A stretch of DNA of 24,645 bases. Origin: CAWJHE01 sp964614855. Its GTDB lineage: Bacteria; Chloroflexota; Anaerolineae; Anaerolineales; UBA4823. Under the pieces are notes generated by a model, which did not search any database, had not been told where the DNA came from, and saw nothing but the letters and a program-made list of their open reading frames with translations. The stretch covers positions 1-24,645 of the forward strand of contig CAZTMX010000019.1 in assembly GCA_964614855.1 (NCBI GenBank), written 5' to 3'. Each line of letters starts with the position of its first letter. The first letter of the stretch is position 1. Of this stretch, positions 13,764 through 21,513 are shown in pieces. A program made the position numbers and the translations under genes.

Positions 13764-14921
13764 GTGAAATCACTCTTCCAGCTCGATCCCACCATCCATT
13801 TTCTCAATCACGGCTCCTTTGGCGCCTGCCCAATCCCCGTTTTTGAGGTGTACCAGGCGTGGCAGCGCCGTTTAGAAAAGCAACCGGTGCTCTTCCTGGG
13901 CCGTGAGATGATGGCGCTTGATCGTGAAGCACGCCAACCCTTGAGGGTGTACCTGAACACCCATCCTGACAACCTGGTGTTTGTCACCAATGCCACCCAC
14001 GGGGTGAATATCATCGCCCGCTCGCTGGCGTTGGCTCCTGGCGATGAAATTTTGACCAGCGACCATGAGTACGGCGCATGCGATTACACCTGGGAATTCA
14101 TTTGCAGTAAAACCGGCGCCAGCTATGTGCACCAACCCATCCCACTGCCCGCACACTCATCTGAGCAAATGGTCGAGCAGTTCTGGCAAGGTGTCACTCC
14201 AAAAACCAGGCTGATCTACCTCAGCCACATCACCTCCCCCACTGCACTGCGTTTGCCAATCGAAGCAATCTGCCGGCGAGCGCGGCAGGCAAACATCCTG
14301 ACGCTGATTGACGGTGCTCACGCACCCGGGCAAATCTCATTAGATCTGGAGGCGCTTGGCGCAGACTGGTATACCGGCAATTTGCATAAGTGGGCCTTAT
14401 CACCTAAAGGCGCAGGATTTCTATACGCTCGTCCAGAGGTTCAGCACCTGGTGGAGCCACTTGTTGTCAGCTGGGGATACCATGCCGCACCAGAGGCCAG
14501 CACGGGTTCTCGCTTCCAGGATCTGCTGGGTTGGACCGGCACGAGGGACCCGGCCGCGTCCTTATCCGTGCCAGCAGCGCTTCAGTTTATGGAAGAACAC
14601 CGCTGGGAGCTGGTGCGCCAGGACTGCCATATCCTGCTGCGCCAGGCGATAGAGAACATCTGCGAGCTGGTGCAGATGGCGCCGCTGTATCCACTGGAGG
14701 CTGATCTTTATTTCCAGATGGGTATTGCTCCCCTACCGCCTGGTACCGACCTGGCTCTGTTAAAAAGGCGCCTTTACGATGAGTACCGTGTTGAAGTTCC
14801 GCTCATCGATTGGAACAGCCAGAAGTTCGTGCGCATCTCCGTCCAGGGATACAACACCCAGGCTGATCTGGATGCACTTACCAAAGGTTTGCGTGCACTC
14901 CTGCCGCAGGTCCGCCTGTAA
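13764..14921 (+). CDS. Class V aminotransferase-fold PLP enzyme (isopenicillin N epimerase-like)
   Basis: About 385 residues, fold-type I. Motifs: FLNHGSFGACP at the N terminus, NATHGVNIIARSL (phosphate-binding loop), SDHEYGACDYTWEF, LIDGAHAPGQISLDLEALGADWYTGNLHKW with PLP Asp/His and Schiff-base Lys, and WTGTRDPAASLSVPAAL. This is the isopenicillin N epimerase/cysteine desulfurase-like subfamily. The NHGSFG start and HKW Lys are typical, but substrates in the group are varied (epimerase, desulfurase, lyase), so no reaction is claimed. GTG 13764 is preferred, since GGAG lies six bases ahead of it; ATG 13752 (4 residues longer) lacks a ribosome binding site. The gap to the ATPase stop is 21 bases, so it is probably cotranscribed and metal-regulated. 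Confidence 0.85.
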   Translation: MKSLFQLDPTIHFLNHGSFGACPIPVFEVYQAWQRRLEKQPVLFLGREMMALDREARQPLRVYLNTHPDNLVFVTNATHGVNIIARSLALAPGDEILTSDHEYGACDYTWEFICSKTGASYVHQPIPLPAHSSEQMVEQFWQGVTPKTRLIYLSHITSPTALRLPIEAICRRARQANILTLIDGAHAPGQISLDLEALGADWYTGNLHKWALSPKGAGFLYARPEVQHLVEPLVVSWGYHAAPEASTGSRFQDLLGWTGTRDPAASLSVPAALQFMEEHRWELVRQDCHILLRQAIENICELVQMAPLYPLEADLYFQMGIAPLPPGTDLALLKRRLYDEYRVEVPLIDWNSQKFVRISVQGYNTQADLDALTKGLRALLPQVRL

Positions 14922-14997
14922 AATCCTACTCTGGGTGCTGAGGCTTTAAGATAAAATTGACACTATATAAAAATTTTCGAAAGAAGGGGCACAATTT

Positions 14998-15357
14998 ATG
15001 AAAAAGAACATCTCCACTGCCTTGCTGGTCCTTGTGATCATCCTTGCGGCCTGGTTTTTTATCGCACCACCGCGCTTTATTCTCAACCTGACAAGAAAAG
15101 TGGACACCAGTGATATGGTCGCCAGTGGAGCGGCATTGGTAGAAAAACACCAGTGCACATCCTGCCACCAGATCAATCAAGAAGGCCGTCCTTTTGGCCC
15201 ATCTCTGGACGGGGTAACCCAACGCATGGAGAAAGATGCTCTGCATACCTGGCTGATCGCACCCGATAAAATAAAACCAGGCACAGCCATGCCGAATTTC
15301 AGCCTGTCGGATGCAGAGGTGGATGCGATTATCGCCTATCTGGACAGCCTGCAGTAA
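14998..15357 (+). CDS. Membrane-anchored monohaem c-type cytochrome
   Basis: A 119-residue protein with an N-terminal hydrophobic helix (about 6-23, ISTALLVLVIILAAWFFIA) that is probably an uncleaved anchor, so the haem domain faces the outside. It has a single haem motif CTSCH, preceded by GAALVEKHQ. The axial Met is in GTAMPNFSLSD, and the C-terminal helix VDAIIAYLDSLQ is typical of class I cytochrome c. AAGGGG precedes the ATG by eight bases. The 76-bp upstream gap is AT-rich (TTGACA at 14957, TATATAA at 14964) but the elements are not well spaced, so promoter assignment is uncertain. It ends nine bases from the convergent DUF58 gene. The electron-transfer partner is unknown. Confidence 0.9.
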   Translation: MKKNISTALLVLVIILAAWFFIAPPRFILNLTRKVDTSDMVASGAALVEKHQCTSCHQINQEGRPFGPSLDGVTQRMEKDALHTWLIAPDKIKPGTAMPNFSLSDAEVDAIIAYLDSLQ

Positions 15358-15366
15358 AGTGCCAGT

Positions 15367-16626
15367 TTAGCGGACTGCGCTGCAAAGAGTATCTGACAGG
15401 TCATCGCCGTTATTCACCTTGCATACCGGGATGTCAATGGCTTGCAGTTTGGTGGCGAGCGTGTCCTGGCTGAAGTATCCCCCAAAGGATGTGCTGTCCA
15501 ACAAAACCGCAACGGGGCGCAGCCCGCGCCTCAGCAGCATATGGGCGGTCTGAAAGACCATATCCGAAGCGCTGGGGGTGATCATCACCGCGGTACTGCC
15601 GCGCGGCAGGTTGCGCGCCTGGGCTTCCACAAGACCGTGCAGGGGCAGGGTACCGTCTGCTCGCAATAACGCCAGGGCTTCCAGGATTTTACCAAGCTGT
15701 CTGCCGCCGCGATCGGATGGCAGCACTTTGAGGCTTTCGCCTGCCATCACCATACCAACTGCACGTGAGCGTTGCAAGTAGAAGCGACCTAAAGACGCAG
15801 CAATCGTGACAGCGTATTCCAGCGTGGATACTGGCAAACGAAATTTATACTTCCTACGCCAGACATCCTGCGGATCAAACTCGGGCAGCGGCTGCGGTTT
15901 GGCTGCGTGAACGCCAGCAGCAGCGTCGATAAACAGCCAGACTTCGGCGAGCGGGTCTAATTCAAACTCCTTGACAATCAGGCGGTTACGGCGTGCCGTG
16001 CTCACCCAATGGATGCGGTTCAAGGGGTCTCCTGCTGCATACTCTCGCACCCCTGCTGCATTGGATGTGATCTGTGGGGTGCGCCTGCGCAGCGCTTCAC
16101 CACCGGGTAAAAGACCCGGTGGATTAGGGAAATCCCTGATCTCCACCATCATGGGATACACCAGCAGCGTTTCCTGGCTGGGAAAGATGTGCGTATTGGG
16201 AAACAAGCCAAACAAATCTCCCGATTCCAGCACAGTGGGGCCTAATGGAAAAACCCCGCGCTGCACCAGGCGCGTACGCGAAAGGTATGTGCGCGTTTCC
16301 TTGCCGCCAATGAGCGTCAGAACATGTGAACCGCGCGATCCAGGTAGGGGTGACTCATCCCGTATCTCCAGCCACAAGCGCGGCAGCCAGCTCTGATTGG
16401 TGATCTCATAGCGTTCTTCAAAGATCTGCCCGACTTGTGAGCGCAAAAACCGGGCGTTCCGTTCTATAAGCAGGCTGCGCAGCGCCAGGCGGGACATCAC
16501 CCAGCTTCCAAGCAGGATAAAACCCCACAGGTAACTCAGGCGAAAATACAGCATCGAACCGGTGACCGCGCCTGCCAGCAGGCTGATCGCCAGAAGTACC
16601 AGGAAGATAATACGGGCGGAGTTCAT
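15367..16626 (-). CDS. DUF58-domain protein, membrane-anchored
   Basis: About 419 residues. Two N-terminal hydrophobic helices (roughly 5-25 and 30-47) are followed by a beta-rich region. Then comes the DUF58 signature REYAAGDPLNRIHWVSTARRNRLIVKEFELD, leading into a von Willebrand A-like C-terminal part with IDAA instead of a complete MIDAS DxSxS. DUF58 proteins pair with MoxR-family AAA+ ATPases, and here the gene follows moxR by 48 bases. The usual third partner, a transglutaminase-like membrane protein, is absent; the next gene is convergent. The start at 16626 (GAGGGG just upstream) is preferred over a TTG three codons earlier. The function is probably chaperone-like or in envelope assembly, and unproven. 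Confidence 0.9.
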   Translation of the reverse strand: MNSARIIFLVLLAISLLAGAVTGSMLYFRLSYLWGFILLGSWVMSRLALRSLLIERNARFLRSQVGQIFEERYEITNQSWLPRLWLEIRDESPLPGSRGSHVLTLIGGKETRTYLSRTRLVQRGVFPLGPTVLESGDLFGLFPNTHIFPSQETLLVYPMMVEIRDFPNPPGLLPGGEALRRRTPQITSNAAGVREYAAGDPLNRIHWVSTARRNRLIVKEFELDPLAEVWLFIDAAAGVHAAKPQPLPEFDPQDVWRRKYKFRLPVSTLEYAVTIAASLGRFYLQRSRAVGMVMAGESLKVLPSDRGGRQLGKILEALALLRADGTLPLHGLVEAQARNLPRGSTAVMITPSASDMVFQTAHMLLRRGLRPVAVLLDSTSFGGYFSQDTLATKLQAIDIPVCKVNNGDDLSDTLCSAVR

Positions 16627-16674
16627 ACCCCTCAATCACCTAGGAGAAGGCAAGCGTTTACCATTCACAGCCGC

Positions 16675-17631
16675 TCACCCGGTTGCGGTGGGGTCGCCTC
16701 CAGGCACAGGGACGCTGTAAACGATTTCTTCCACGATCTGTTGTGCGCTCAAATCCCTCAAGCGCGCCCCCGGACCCAGGATCACGCGATGTGCCAGTGT
16801 AGGCACACACAGCGCCTTGACATCGTCCGGTAGGATATAGTCTCGCCCGTGCATAGCTGCGCGCGCCTGGGCAGTGCGGAATAACGCCAGGCTGCCGCGC
16901 GGGCTGGCGCCAAGATATACCTCTTCGTGTTGGCGGGTGCGGTGGGTGATCTCGACAATATATCGTTTCAATGGCTGTGCAACAAATACACCTTTGACCA
17001 AATCCTGGACAGCATTCACCTCTTTTTCAGAAACTACCTGGGACAAATCCGCCAATGGGTGCTGGAATTGCTGCCGCTCCAACACACGGATTTCATCTTC
17101 CATGGATGGATAGCCCAGGCGCAGGCGTAGCAAAAAACGGTCCACCTGTGCTTCGGGCAGTGGAAATGTCCCTTCATATTCGATTGGGTTCTGAGTCGCC
17201 AGTACCAGGAAAGGATGCGGCAAAGACCGGGTCACACCGTCCACGGTGATCTGGCGCTCTTCCATGGCCTCCAGGAGGGCAGCTTGCGTTTTAGGCGTTG
17301 CTCGGTTAATCTCATCTGCCAGCACAACTTGCGCCATAATCGGTCCTGGGCGGAATTCGAACTCACGCGTGACCTGGTTAAAGATGGAAACCCCGGTGAC
17401 ATCGCTGGGCAGCATATCCGGTGTAAACTGGATGCGGCTAAATACACAACCCAGGCTGCGCGCCAAACTGCGCGCTAGCATCGTCTTGCCAACGCCAGGC
17501 ACATCCTCGATAAGCAGGTGCCCCTGGCAGAGCAGTCCAATCACCGCCAACTCCAGGGTAGCGCGTTTGCCGATGATCACTTTTTCGATATTGGAAATCA
17601 CTCGCTCGCTGAATTCTTGCACAAGGCTCAT
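16675..17631 (-). CDS. MoxR-family AAA+ ATPase
   Basis: 318 residues. Walker A is GVPGVGKT (about 45-52), Walker B is VVLADEINRA, sensor 1 is in LATQNPIEYEGTFPLPEAQVDRFLLRL, and the C-terminal lid contains GASPRGSLAL with the sensor-2 Arg. This is the MoxR (AAA_3) group, thought to act as chaperones in the maturation of protein complexes, often with DUF58/VWA partners as here. GGAGG precedes the ATG at 17631. A promoter TTGCAT-N17-TATGCT lies about 90-115 bases upstream, divergent from the zinc-ribbon gene. No signal peptide; cytoplasmic. Confidence 0.94.
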   Translation of the reverse strand: MSLVQEFSERVISNIEKVIIGKRATLELAVIGLLCQGHLLIEDVPGVGKTMLARSLARSLGCVFSRIQFTPDMLPSDVTGVSIFNQVTREFEFRPGPIMAQVVLADEINRATPKTQAALLEAMEERQITVDGVTRSLPHPFLVLATQNPIEYEGTFPLPEAQVDRFLLRLRLGYPSMEDEIRVLERQQFQHPLADLSQVVSEKEVNAVQDLVKGVFVAQPLKRYIVEITHRTRQHEEVYLGASPRGSLALFRTAQARAAMHGRDYILPDDVKALCVPTLAHRVILGPGARLRDLSAQQIVEEIVYSVPVPGGDPTATG

Positions 17632-17719
17632 TTTTCCTCCACTTGGAGATCGGTTTCGTGCAATCAGATGAAAATGATCAAATTATCCAAAAAATTAGAC
17701 CATTTAAAGTACCACACAT

Positions 17720-17748
17720 AGCATACTATAGTTCAAAACGCAATGCAA
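17720..17748 (-). promoter_or_regulatory. Promoter of the moxR/DUF58 operon
   Basis: Minus strand: TTGCAT (17748-17743), 17-base spacer, TATGCT (17725-17720). Four of six -10 bases match consensus. This leaves a 5' UTR of about 80 bases before moxR. Confidence 0.5.
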
Positions 17749-17777
17749 GCCGGGGCGGGGGATTTTTGCGTGCTACT

Positions 17778-17816
17778 GGGTTACTCCACGGAATTTCTTA
17801 TGCAGGTTAGTAACCC
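17778..17816. promoter_or_regulatory. Long-spaced inverted repeat between divergent promoters
   Basis: GGGTTACT (17778-17785) and AGTAACCC (17809-17816) are perfect 8-bp inverted copies separated by 23 bases, with centres 31 bp apart (about three helical turns). The repeat ends six bases before the -35 of the zinc-ribbon gene's promoter. It could be an operator pair for a shared regulator; an RNA stem-loop is less likely, because it lies upstream of both start sites. Confidence 0.45.
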
Positions 17817-17821
17817 CTCCC

Positions 17822-17850
17822 TTGCATAAACAACCAACCCCTTCTATAAT
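17822..17850 (+). promoter_or_regulatory. Promoter of the coiled-coil/zinc-ribbon gene
   Basis: TTGCAT (17822-17827), 17-base spacer, perfect TATAAT (17845-17850). It leads to a transcript starting near 17857, about 36 bases before the ATG, with AGGAAAGG in the UTR. Confidence 0.75.
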
Positions 17851-17892
17851 CTTACCAGACTAACTGTTGAGGAAAGGTCTCCAAGATACTCC

Positions 17893-18594
17893 ATGAGCCA
17901 ACCGTTTACACTCTATAGATTACAGCAGATTGACAGCCAACTGGATGCGATGAACAACCGCATCAGGGAAATCGAGACGCTGCTCAAAGATGACAGCAAC
18001 CTGCGTCATGCACAAAGCGCATATGACGCCGCCGAAATAGACCTGGGTAAAGCCCGCAAAGAATTGATCCAGGCGGAAGAAAATGTACGCCAACAGAGGA
18101 TAAAAATCGAGCTCAATGAATCAGCCCTTTACGGTGGGCGTGTGCGCAATCCAAAGGAATTGAGTGATTTACAGAATGAAGTGGCGTCGCTCAAACGCTA
18201 CCGTCAGGTGCTGGAGGATAGGCAGTTGGAAGCGATGCTGGTGGAAGAGGGAGCCAATGCAATGTTTACATCTGCACAGCAGACGCTCGAAGAAAGCCGG
18301 AAGAGCCTGGCTGAGAAGAACCAATTATTAACCAGTGAAAGCGACAAACTCCACAAAGACTGTGCGCGTTATCAGGACGAGCGGGCAGCTGTTATTCGAG
18401 ATATCCCTGCAGAGGACCTGGCTTTATACGATCGCCTGAGGCAGCAGCGGCGAGGCGTCGCGGTCGCCAGGGTCGTCAACCTGGCATGTTCGGCTTGCGG
18501 AACGACGCTCAATGCTGTTTTGCTACACGCAGCACGCAACCCAAACCAGATCAGCCGCTGCGATACTTGCGGACGGATTCTCTATATCGGATAA
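17893..18594 (+). CDS. Coiled-coil protein with C-terminal C4 zinc ribbon
   Basis: 233 residues. A long charged helical region (about 5-175) has heptad-like spacing of Leu and Ile. It is interrupted by the conserved ALYGGRVRNPKELSDLQNEV loop and followed by a C4 zinc ribbon: CSACG, about 20 residues, then RCDTCGRILYI. This is the CT398/HP0958-like family (zf-RING_7), whose members are linked to RNA binding, flagellar or secretion-system chaperoning in various bacteria; the role here is unknown. The ATG at 17893 is the only plausible start; the AGGAAAGG box is unusually far from it (about 15 bases). It diverges from moxR and converges on yggT, so it is probably monocistronic. Confidence 0.88.
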   Translation: MSQPFTLYRLQQIDSQLDAMNNRIREIETLLKDDSNLRHAQSAYDAAEIDLGKARKELIQAEENVRQQRIKIELNESALYGGRVRNPKELSDLQNEVASLKRYRQVLEDRQLEAMLVEEGANAMFTSAQQTLEESRKSLAEKNQLLTSESDKLHKDCARYQDERAAVIRDIPAEDLALYDRLRQQRRGVAVARVVNLACSACGTTLNAVLLHAARNPNQISRCDTCGRILYIG

Positions 18595-18605
18595 GCAGGA
18601 TCTCT

Positions 18606-18863
18606 TTACAAAGCAAATAGCAGGTTTCGGATCAACATATCCAAAATTTGCAGACCAAAAATCAATATCAACGGGCTGAAATCCAACCCACCAATTGCCG
18701 GGACACGCTGGCGAATAGGCGTCAGAAGCGGGGAAACCAGGCTATTCAGGAACTGGCGCACTGGATGGTATGGATCCATAAAGTAAGATAAAACGACTTC
18801 AACGATAACAACGAAGATATAAATTTGTATCACACGGTGTATGATATCGGCAAGATAAATCAT
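18606..18863 (-). CDS. yggT: YggT-family membrane protein
   Basis: 85 residues with two hydrophobic segments (about 8-27 and 62-82) separated by the family signature of the YggT group, seen as SYFMDPYHPVRQFLNSLVSP with TPIRQRVP following. YggT proteins are small integral membrane proteins often encoded next to yggS and implicated in osmotic or envelope homeostasis. The start at 18863 overlaps the yggS stop as ATGA, so the two are translationally coupled. It is the last gene of the minus-strand cluster, ending 11 bases from the convergent zinc-ribbon gene. No terminator hairpin is evident in that small gap. Confidence 0.92.
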   Translation of the reverse strand: MIYLADIIHRVIQIYIFVVIVEVVLSYFMDPYHPVRQFLNSLVSPLLTPIRQRVPAIGGLDFSPLILIFGLQILDMLIRNLLFAL

Positions 18864-19612
18864 CCTGTTTCCTCATGAACTGATTGGTAATTTCGTTCCC
18901 CCATGATTGCGGTTCCAACTCTGACCAGCGTCGCTCCTTCCTGGATAGCGACCTGGTAATCTGCGCTCATTCCCATGGAAAATTCAGTGAGTTGGACCTC
19001 TGGCAGGTGGGATTGCAAGTAATCTGCAAAATTGCGCAGGGTGACAAAATACGGACGGGCTAATTCAGCATTCGAGACCGTGGGCGCCATGGTCATCAAA
19101 CCGCGCAAATTGAGGTAGGGTAAAGAGGCAATTTGCCTGACAATCGCCAGGATGTCCTTCCATTTATTTTTATCCCAGGCAGGAAAGCCGTATTTTGTTT
19201 CCTCACGGCTGGTATTACATTCTACCAATACTGGCAATCGTCTTTCTTGTTCAGCAGCAAAACGATCCAGGCGCTGCGCCAGCTTGAAGCTATCCAGGGA
19301 GTGTACCCAGTCGTAATACTGGCTGACAAACATCGCTTTACGGCTCTGGATATGCCCAATCATATGCCATTCAATCTGCGTTTGAGAAGCATATGCCAGG
19401 ATTTTCTTGACACCTTCTTCTGCGTAATTCTCACCCAGGTGGCGCGCACCGGCTGCTATCACTTGTTGAATCGCTGATAACGGGTGATTCTTGGTAACCA
19501 CAACCAGCCGCACAGAACGCGGATCACGCCCGGCAGATAATGCTGCGTCCTGGATTCGCTCCAAAACATGGTGATATCTTTCAGCAATGGTGTTTTGGTT
19601 TGATTGATGCAC
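18860..19612 (-). CDS. yggS: PLP homeostasis protein (YggS/PROSC family)
   Basis: 250 residues, a single TIM-barrel domain that binds pyridoxal phosphate without catalysis and keeps PLP and amino-acid pools balanced. Visible are VVVTKNHP (PLP Lys), LGENYAEEGVKK, WHMIGHIQSRKA, VECNTSREETKYG, LRGLMTMAP, and the phosphate-binding FSMGMSADYQVAIQEGATLVRVGTAIMG. A GTG start at 19612 is inferred from the frame and the usual N-terminal length, with AAGG eight bases upstream. Coupled to yggT; the gap from the pgeF stop is 57 bases. Confidence 0.95.
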   Translation of the reverse strand: MHQSNQNTIAERYHHVLERIQDAALSAGRDPRSVRLVVVTKNHPLSAIQQVIAAGARHLGENYAEEGVKKILAYASQTQIEWHMIGHIQSRKAMFVSQYYDWVHSLDSFKLAQRLDRFAAEQERRLPVLVECNTSREETKYGFPAWDKNKWKDILAIVRQIASLPYLNLRGLMTMAPTVSNAELARPYFVTLRNFADYLQSHLPEVQLTEFSMGMSADYQVAIQEGATLVRVGTAIMGERNYQSVHEETG

Positions 19613-19669
19613 GATGTTAACCTTTTCCCATTGATCCGCTCGTCGATTACTTAACCAGGAGCCGCCAGG

Positions 19670-20464
19670 CTATAATGCGATGAGTATGCCAAATCTGCCT
19701 GTTCGCCCAGCTTCAGCCCGGTGGGAGTACCAATCCTCCACATGGCAGGCTGTGCAGATTTCTGCGGTTTCGATTTTCTTCACACCTGCCTTTTCCAATA
19801 CCAGGCGGTTGGCCTGCCACAAATCAAATTTTACCTTACAAACACCAGAATCGCCTTGATTTGGCTGCAGCAGTTTTTCGGCATCTTTCGAGAAACTACG
19901 TTCTACCTGGTCGATCACATCCTGGCCGATTTCGTAATGATCCGGGCCAATGGAAGGGCCTATTGCAGCAACCAGCTCTGCGGGCTTTGTGTCATAAACC
20001 GCCTGCATCTTCTTCACCAGGCTGGCGGCTGTTCGCAAAACCGTACCCTGCCAACCGGCATGCGCCAGGCCGATTACCCGGTGTTGTGGGTCGAAAACCA
20101 GGATGGGCACGCAGTCAGCAAAACGCATAAACAAGGTCACCCCTTTGCGGTCTGTGAGTAAACCATCAGCTCGAATATGCTCTTGTTCAGGGGGTCTGGG
20201 TCGATCGCTGCAGACAATTTCATTCCCATGCACCTGCCAGACATCGTACAGGCTTTCATACGCACAATGGATCGCCGCAAATGAGCGGCGCCGGTTCTCC
20301 TCCACCCGCCCCCTGTCATCCCCTACTGTGCCTCCCACATTGAGCGAGCGCCAGGGTTCTGGGCTTACCCCTCCCTGGCGGGTAAAGACCGCATGCGGAA
20401 TGCCGTGTTTGTCCAGGCAGTCAAAAGTATAGTAACGCAGAGAATTGTTTGCATGAAATGGCAT
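19670..20464 (-). CDS. pgeF: Multicopper-oxidase-fold protein PgeF/YfiH (laccase domain)
   Basis: About 264 residues of the YfiH/YlmD family. These were first called polyphenol oxidases or laccase-domain proteins, and later associated with purine nucleoside phosphorolysis/deamination and with editing of peptidoglycan precursors (PgeF). Metal-site motifs: VFTRQGGVSPEPWRSLN, QVHGNEIV, RFADCVPILVFDP, GLAHAGWQGT, AIGPSIGPDHYEIG and the C-terminal CTACH. The start at 20464 (MPFHANNSLRYYTF) is chosen because it gives the usual length and lies nine bases past the preceding stop. A longer frame overlaps the upstream gene and lacks a credible start. Its location next to L,D-transpeptidases fits the peptidoglycan-editing role, but that is context only. 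Confidence 0.9.
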   Translation of the reverse strand: MPFHANNSLRYYTFDCLDKHGIPHAVFTRQGGVSPEPWRSLNVGGTVGDDRGRVEENRRRSFAAIHCAYESLYDVWQVHGNEIVCSDRPRPPEQEHIRADGLLTDRKGVTLFMRFADCVPILVFDPQHRVIGLAHAGWQGTVLRTAASLVKKMQAVYDTKPAELVAAIGPSIGPDHYEIGQDVIDQVERSFSKDAEKLLQPNQGDSGVCKVKFDLWQANRLVLEKAGVKKIETAEICTACHVEDWYSHRAEAGRTGRFGILIAL

Positions 20465-20472
20465 GGGCGTTA

Positions 20473-21489
20473 TTATGTACTCTTCCCTGCACCAGCCTGA
20501 AGCCGCTGCCATTTTTCGCCCAGCCACTGCCGGGCATCCGCCATGCTCTCTTCAACCATTGGGTAACCAAACCAGGCGGTAGTAAATCCAAACAGAAAAC
20601 CCGTGAGTACCCTCCAGGCAGGTGTGCTCTCACGCAGCGGCAAGAGGTTCAAGGGCGGCTGGCTGAGAAGCTGGCTCAAGCCATCCAGCCCAACTGGAAC
20701 CAGACCCAGGAAAACCCAGCCCATCCAATGCAGTACCGGCCAGCGCCTGCCTGTCAGTGCAAAGATCAAGCCGAAAATCAAGATCCCCCCATAGATCGCA
20801 ACATCCCTTTGACATAAGGCAACCTTGTACCCCACCGGATGTTCATGCGTCAATTCGCCCGTATATGCCCGGGCAGCAGCCAATTCATTTGAGTAATTGC
20901 CTTCGCTGAGACCTGTGGCCTGAGCAAAGGTTTTATATTCGTTCAAGCCTGCCTGCTCACGAGGGTAAACAGCCTGCTCGCCAAAAAGGAAAAAGGAGCG
21001 ATAACCAAGCTGGTGGCATACCAGGCTGTAACCGCGATAGATCAGTTCAGCCGGGGCAGTGGCGCCGCTTTTCATCAAAACAGGTGCCAGGAAGGGAATT
21101 CCGGCATATAGAAAGACCAGCAGGTTGAATAACGCCAGGTAGTGGCGCGCAATCCAATAGGTGAAACCGTCCGCGCGCCGCCAGGTATTGGAGCTCGATA
21201 CGATGGTTCCATCTCCTGATTGGTGTTTGTACTGCAAGTACGCTTCTCGCTCTGTCTGGGCAACCAGGGTGGCTTCTAATTCTTGCCTGCTGATTGGCGC
21301 TTTGAGGGTGTATGGACCGATTTCGATAACGGGAATCTCAAATGTGTACCGCTTGAGCAGCGCCTCATCCGCCTCGATATCGACTATATCCAGAGTGTGA
21401 GGATAGCGCGTTTGCAGACTCTGTAGATCAAGTTCTGCCTGCCTGCACAAACCGCAGCCGGCACGGGAATACATTTTTACTCGAATCAT
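20473..21489 (-). CDS. Glutaredoxin-like/DUF2085 fusion membrane protein
   Basis: About 338 residues. The N terminus (1-80) is a glutaredoxin/thioredoxin fold with redox motif CGLC (Cys12 and Cys15) and a cis-Pro in FEIPVIEIG. A membrane part follows with helices near 115-135, 235-255, 260-285 and 300-320. It bears the DUF2085 motifs YSLVCHQLGYRSFFLFGEQ and CQRDVAIYGG, separated by an insert of about 50 residues, then GLDGLSQLLSQ, RESTPAWRVLTG. The fusion joins a thiol-redox domain to a membrane domain of unknown function whose conserved Cys residues lie near the membrane. It follows ccdA by 24 bases, so a role in thiol transfer is plausible (inference). ATG 21489 is preferred over a TTG two codons upstream; the ribosome binding site is weak. 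Confidence 0.83.
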   Translation of the reverse strand: MIRVKMYSRAGCGLCRQAELDLQSLQTRYPHTLDIVDIEADEALLKRYTFEIPVIEIGPYTLKAPISRQELEATLVAQTEREAYLQYKHQSGDGTIVSSSNTWRRADGFTYWIARHYLALFNLLVFLYAGIPFLAPVLMKSGATAPAELIYRGYSLVCHQLGYRSFFLFGEQAVYPREQAGLNEYKTFAQATGLSEGNYSNELAAARAYTGELTHEHPVGYKVALCQRDVAIYGGILIFGLIFALTGRRWPVLHWMGWVFLGLVPVGLDGLSQLLSQPPLNLLPLRESTPAWRVLTGFLFGFTTAWFGYPMVEESMADARQWLGEKWQRLQAGAGKST

Positions 21490-21513
21490 AACCAATCAGC
21501 GTCCCAGGATCGA

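Noticed and set aside
14940..14990. TTGACA at 14957 as the -35 of the cytochrome promoter
   Set aside because: No -10 box lies 16-18 bases downstream before the ribosome binding site; the nearby TATATAA is too close to be its partner.
19670..20527. Longer PgeF start at 20527
   Set aside because: It would overlap the upstream gene by about 55 bases, and the added residues are unlike the family N terminus.
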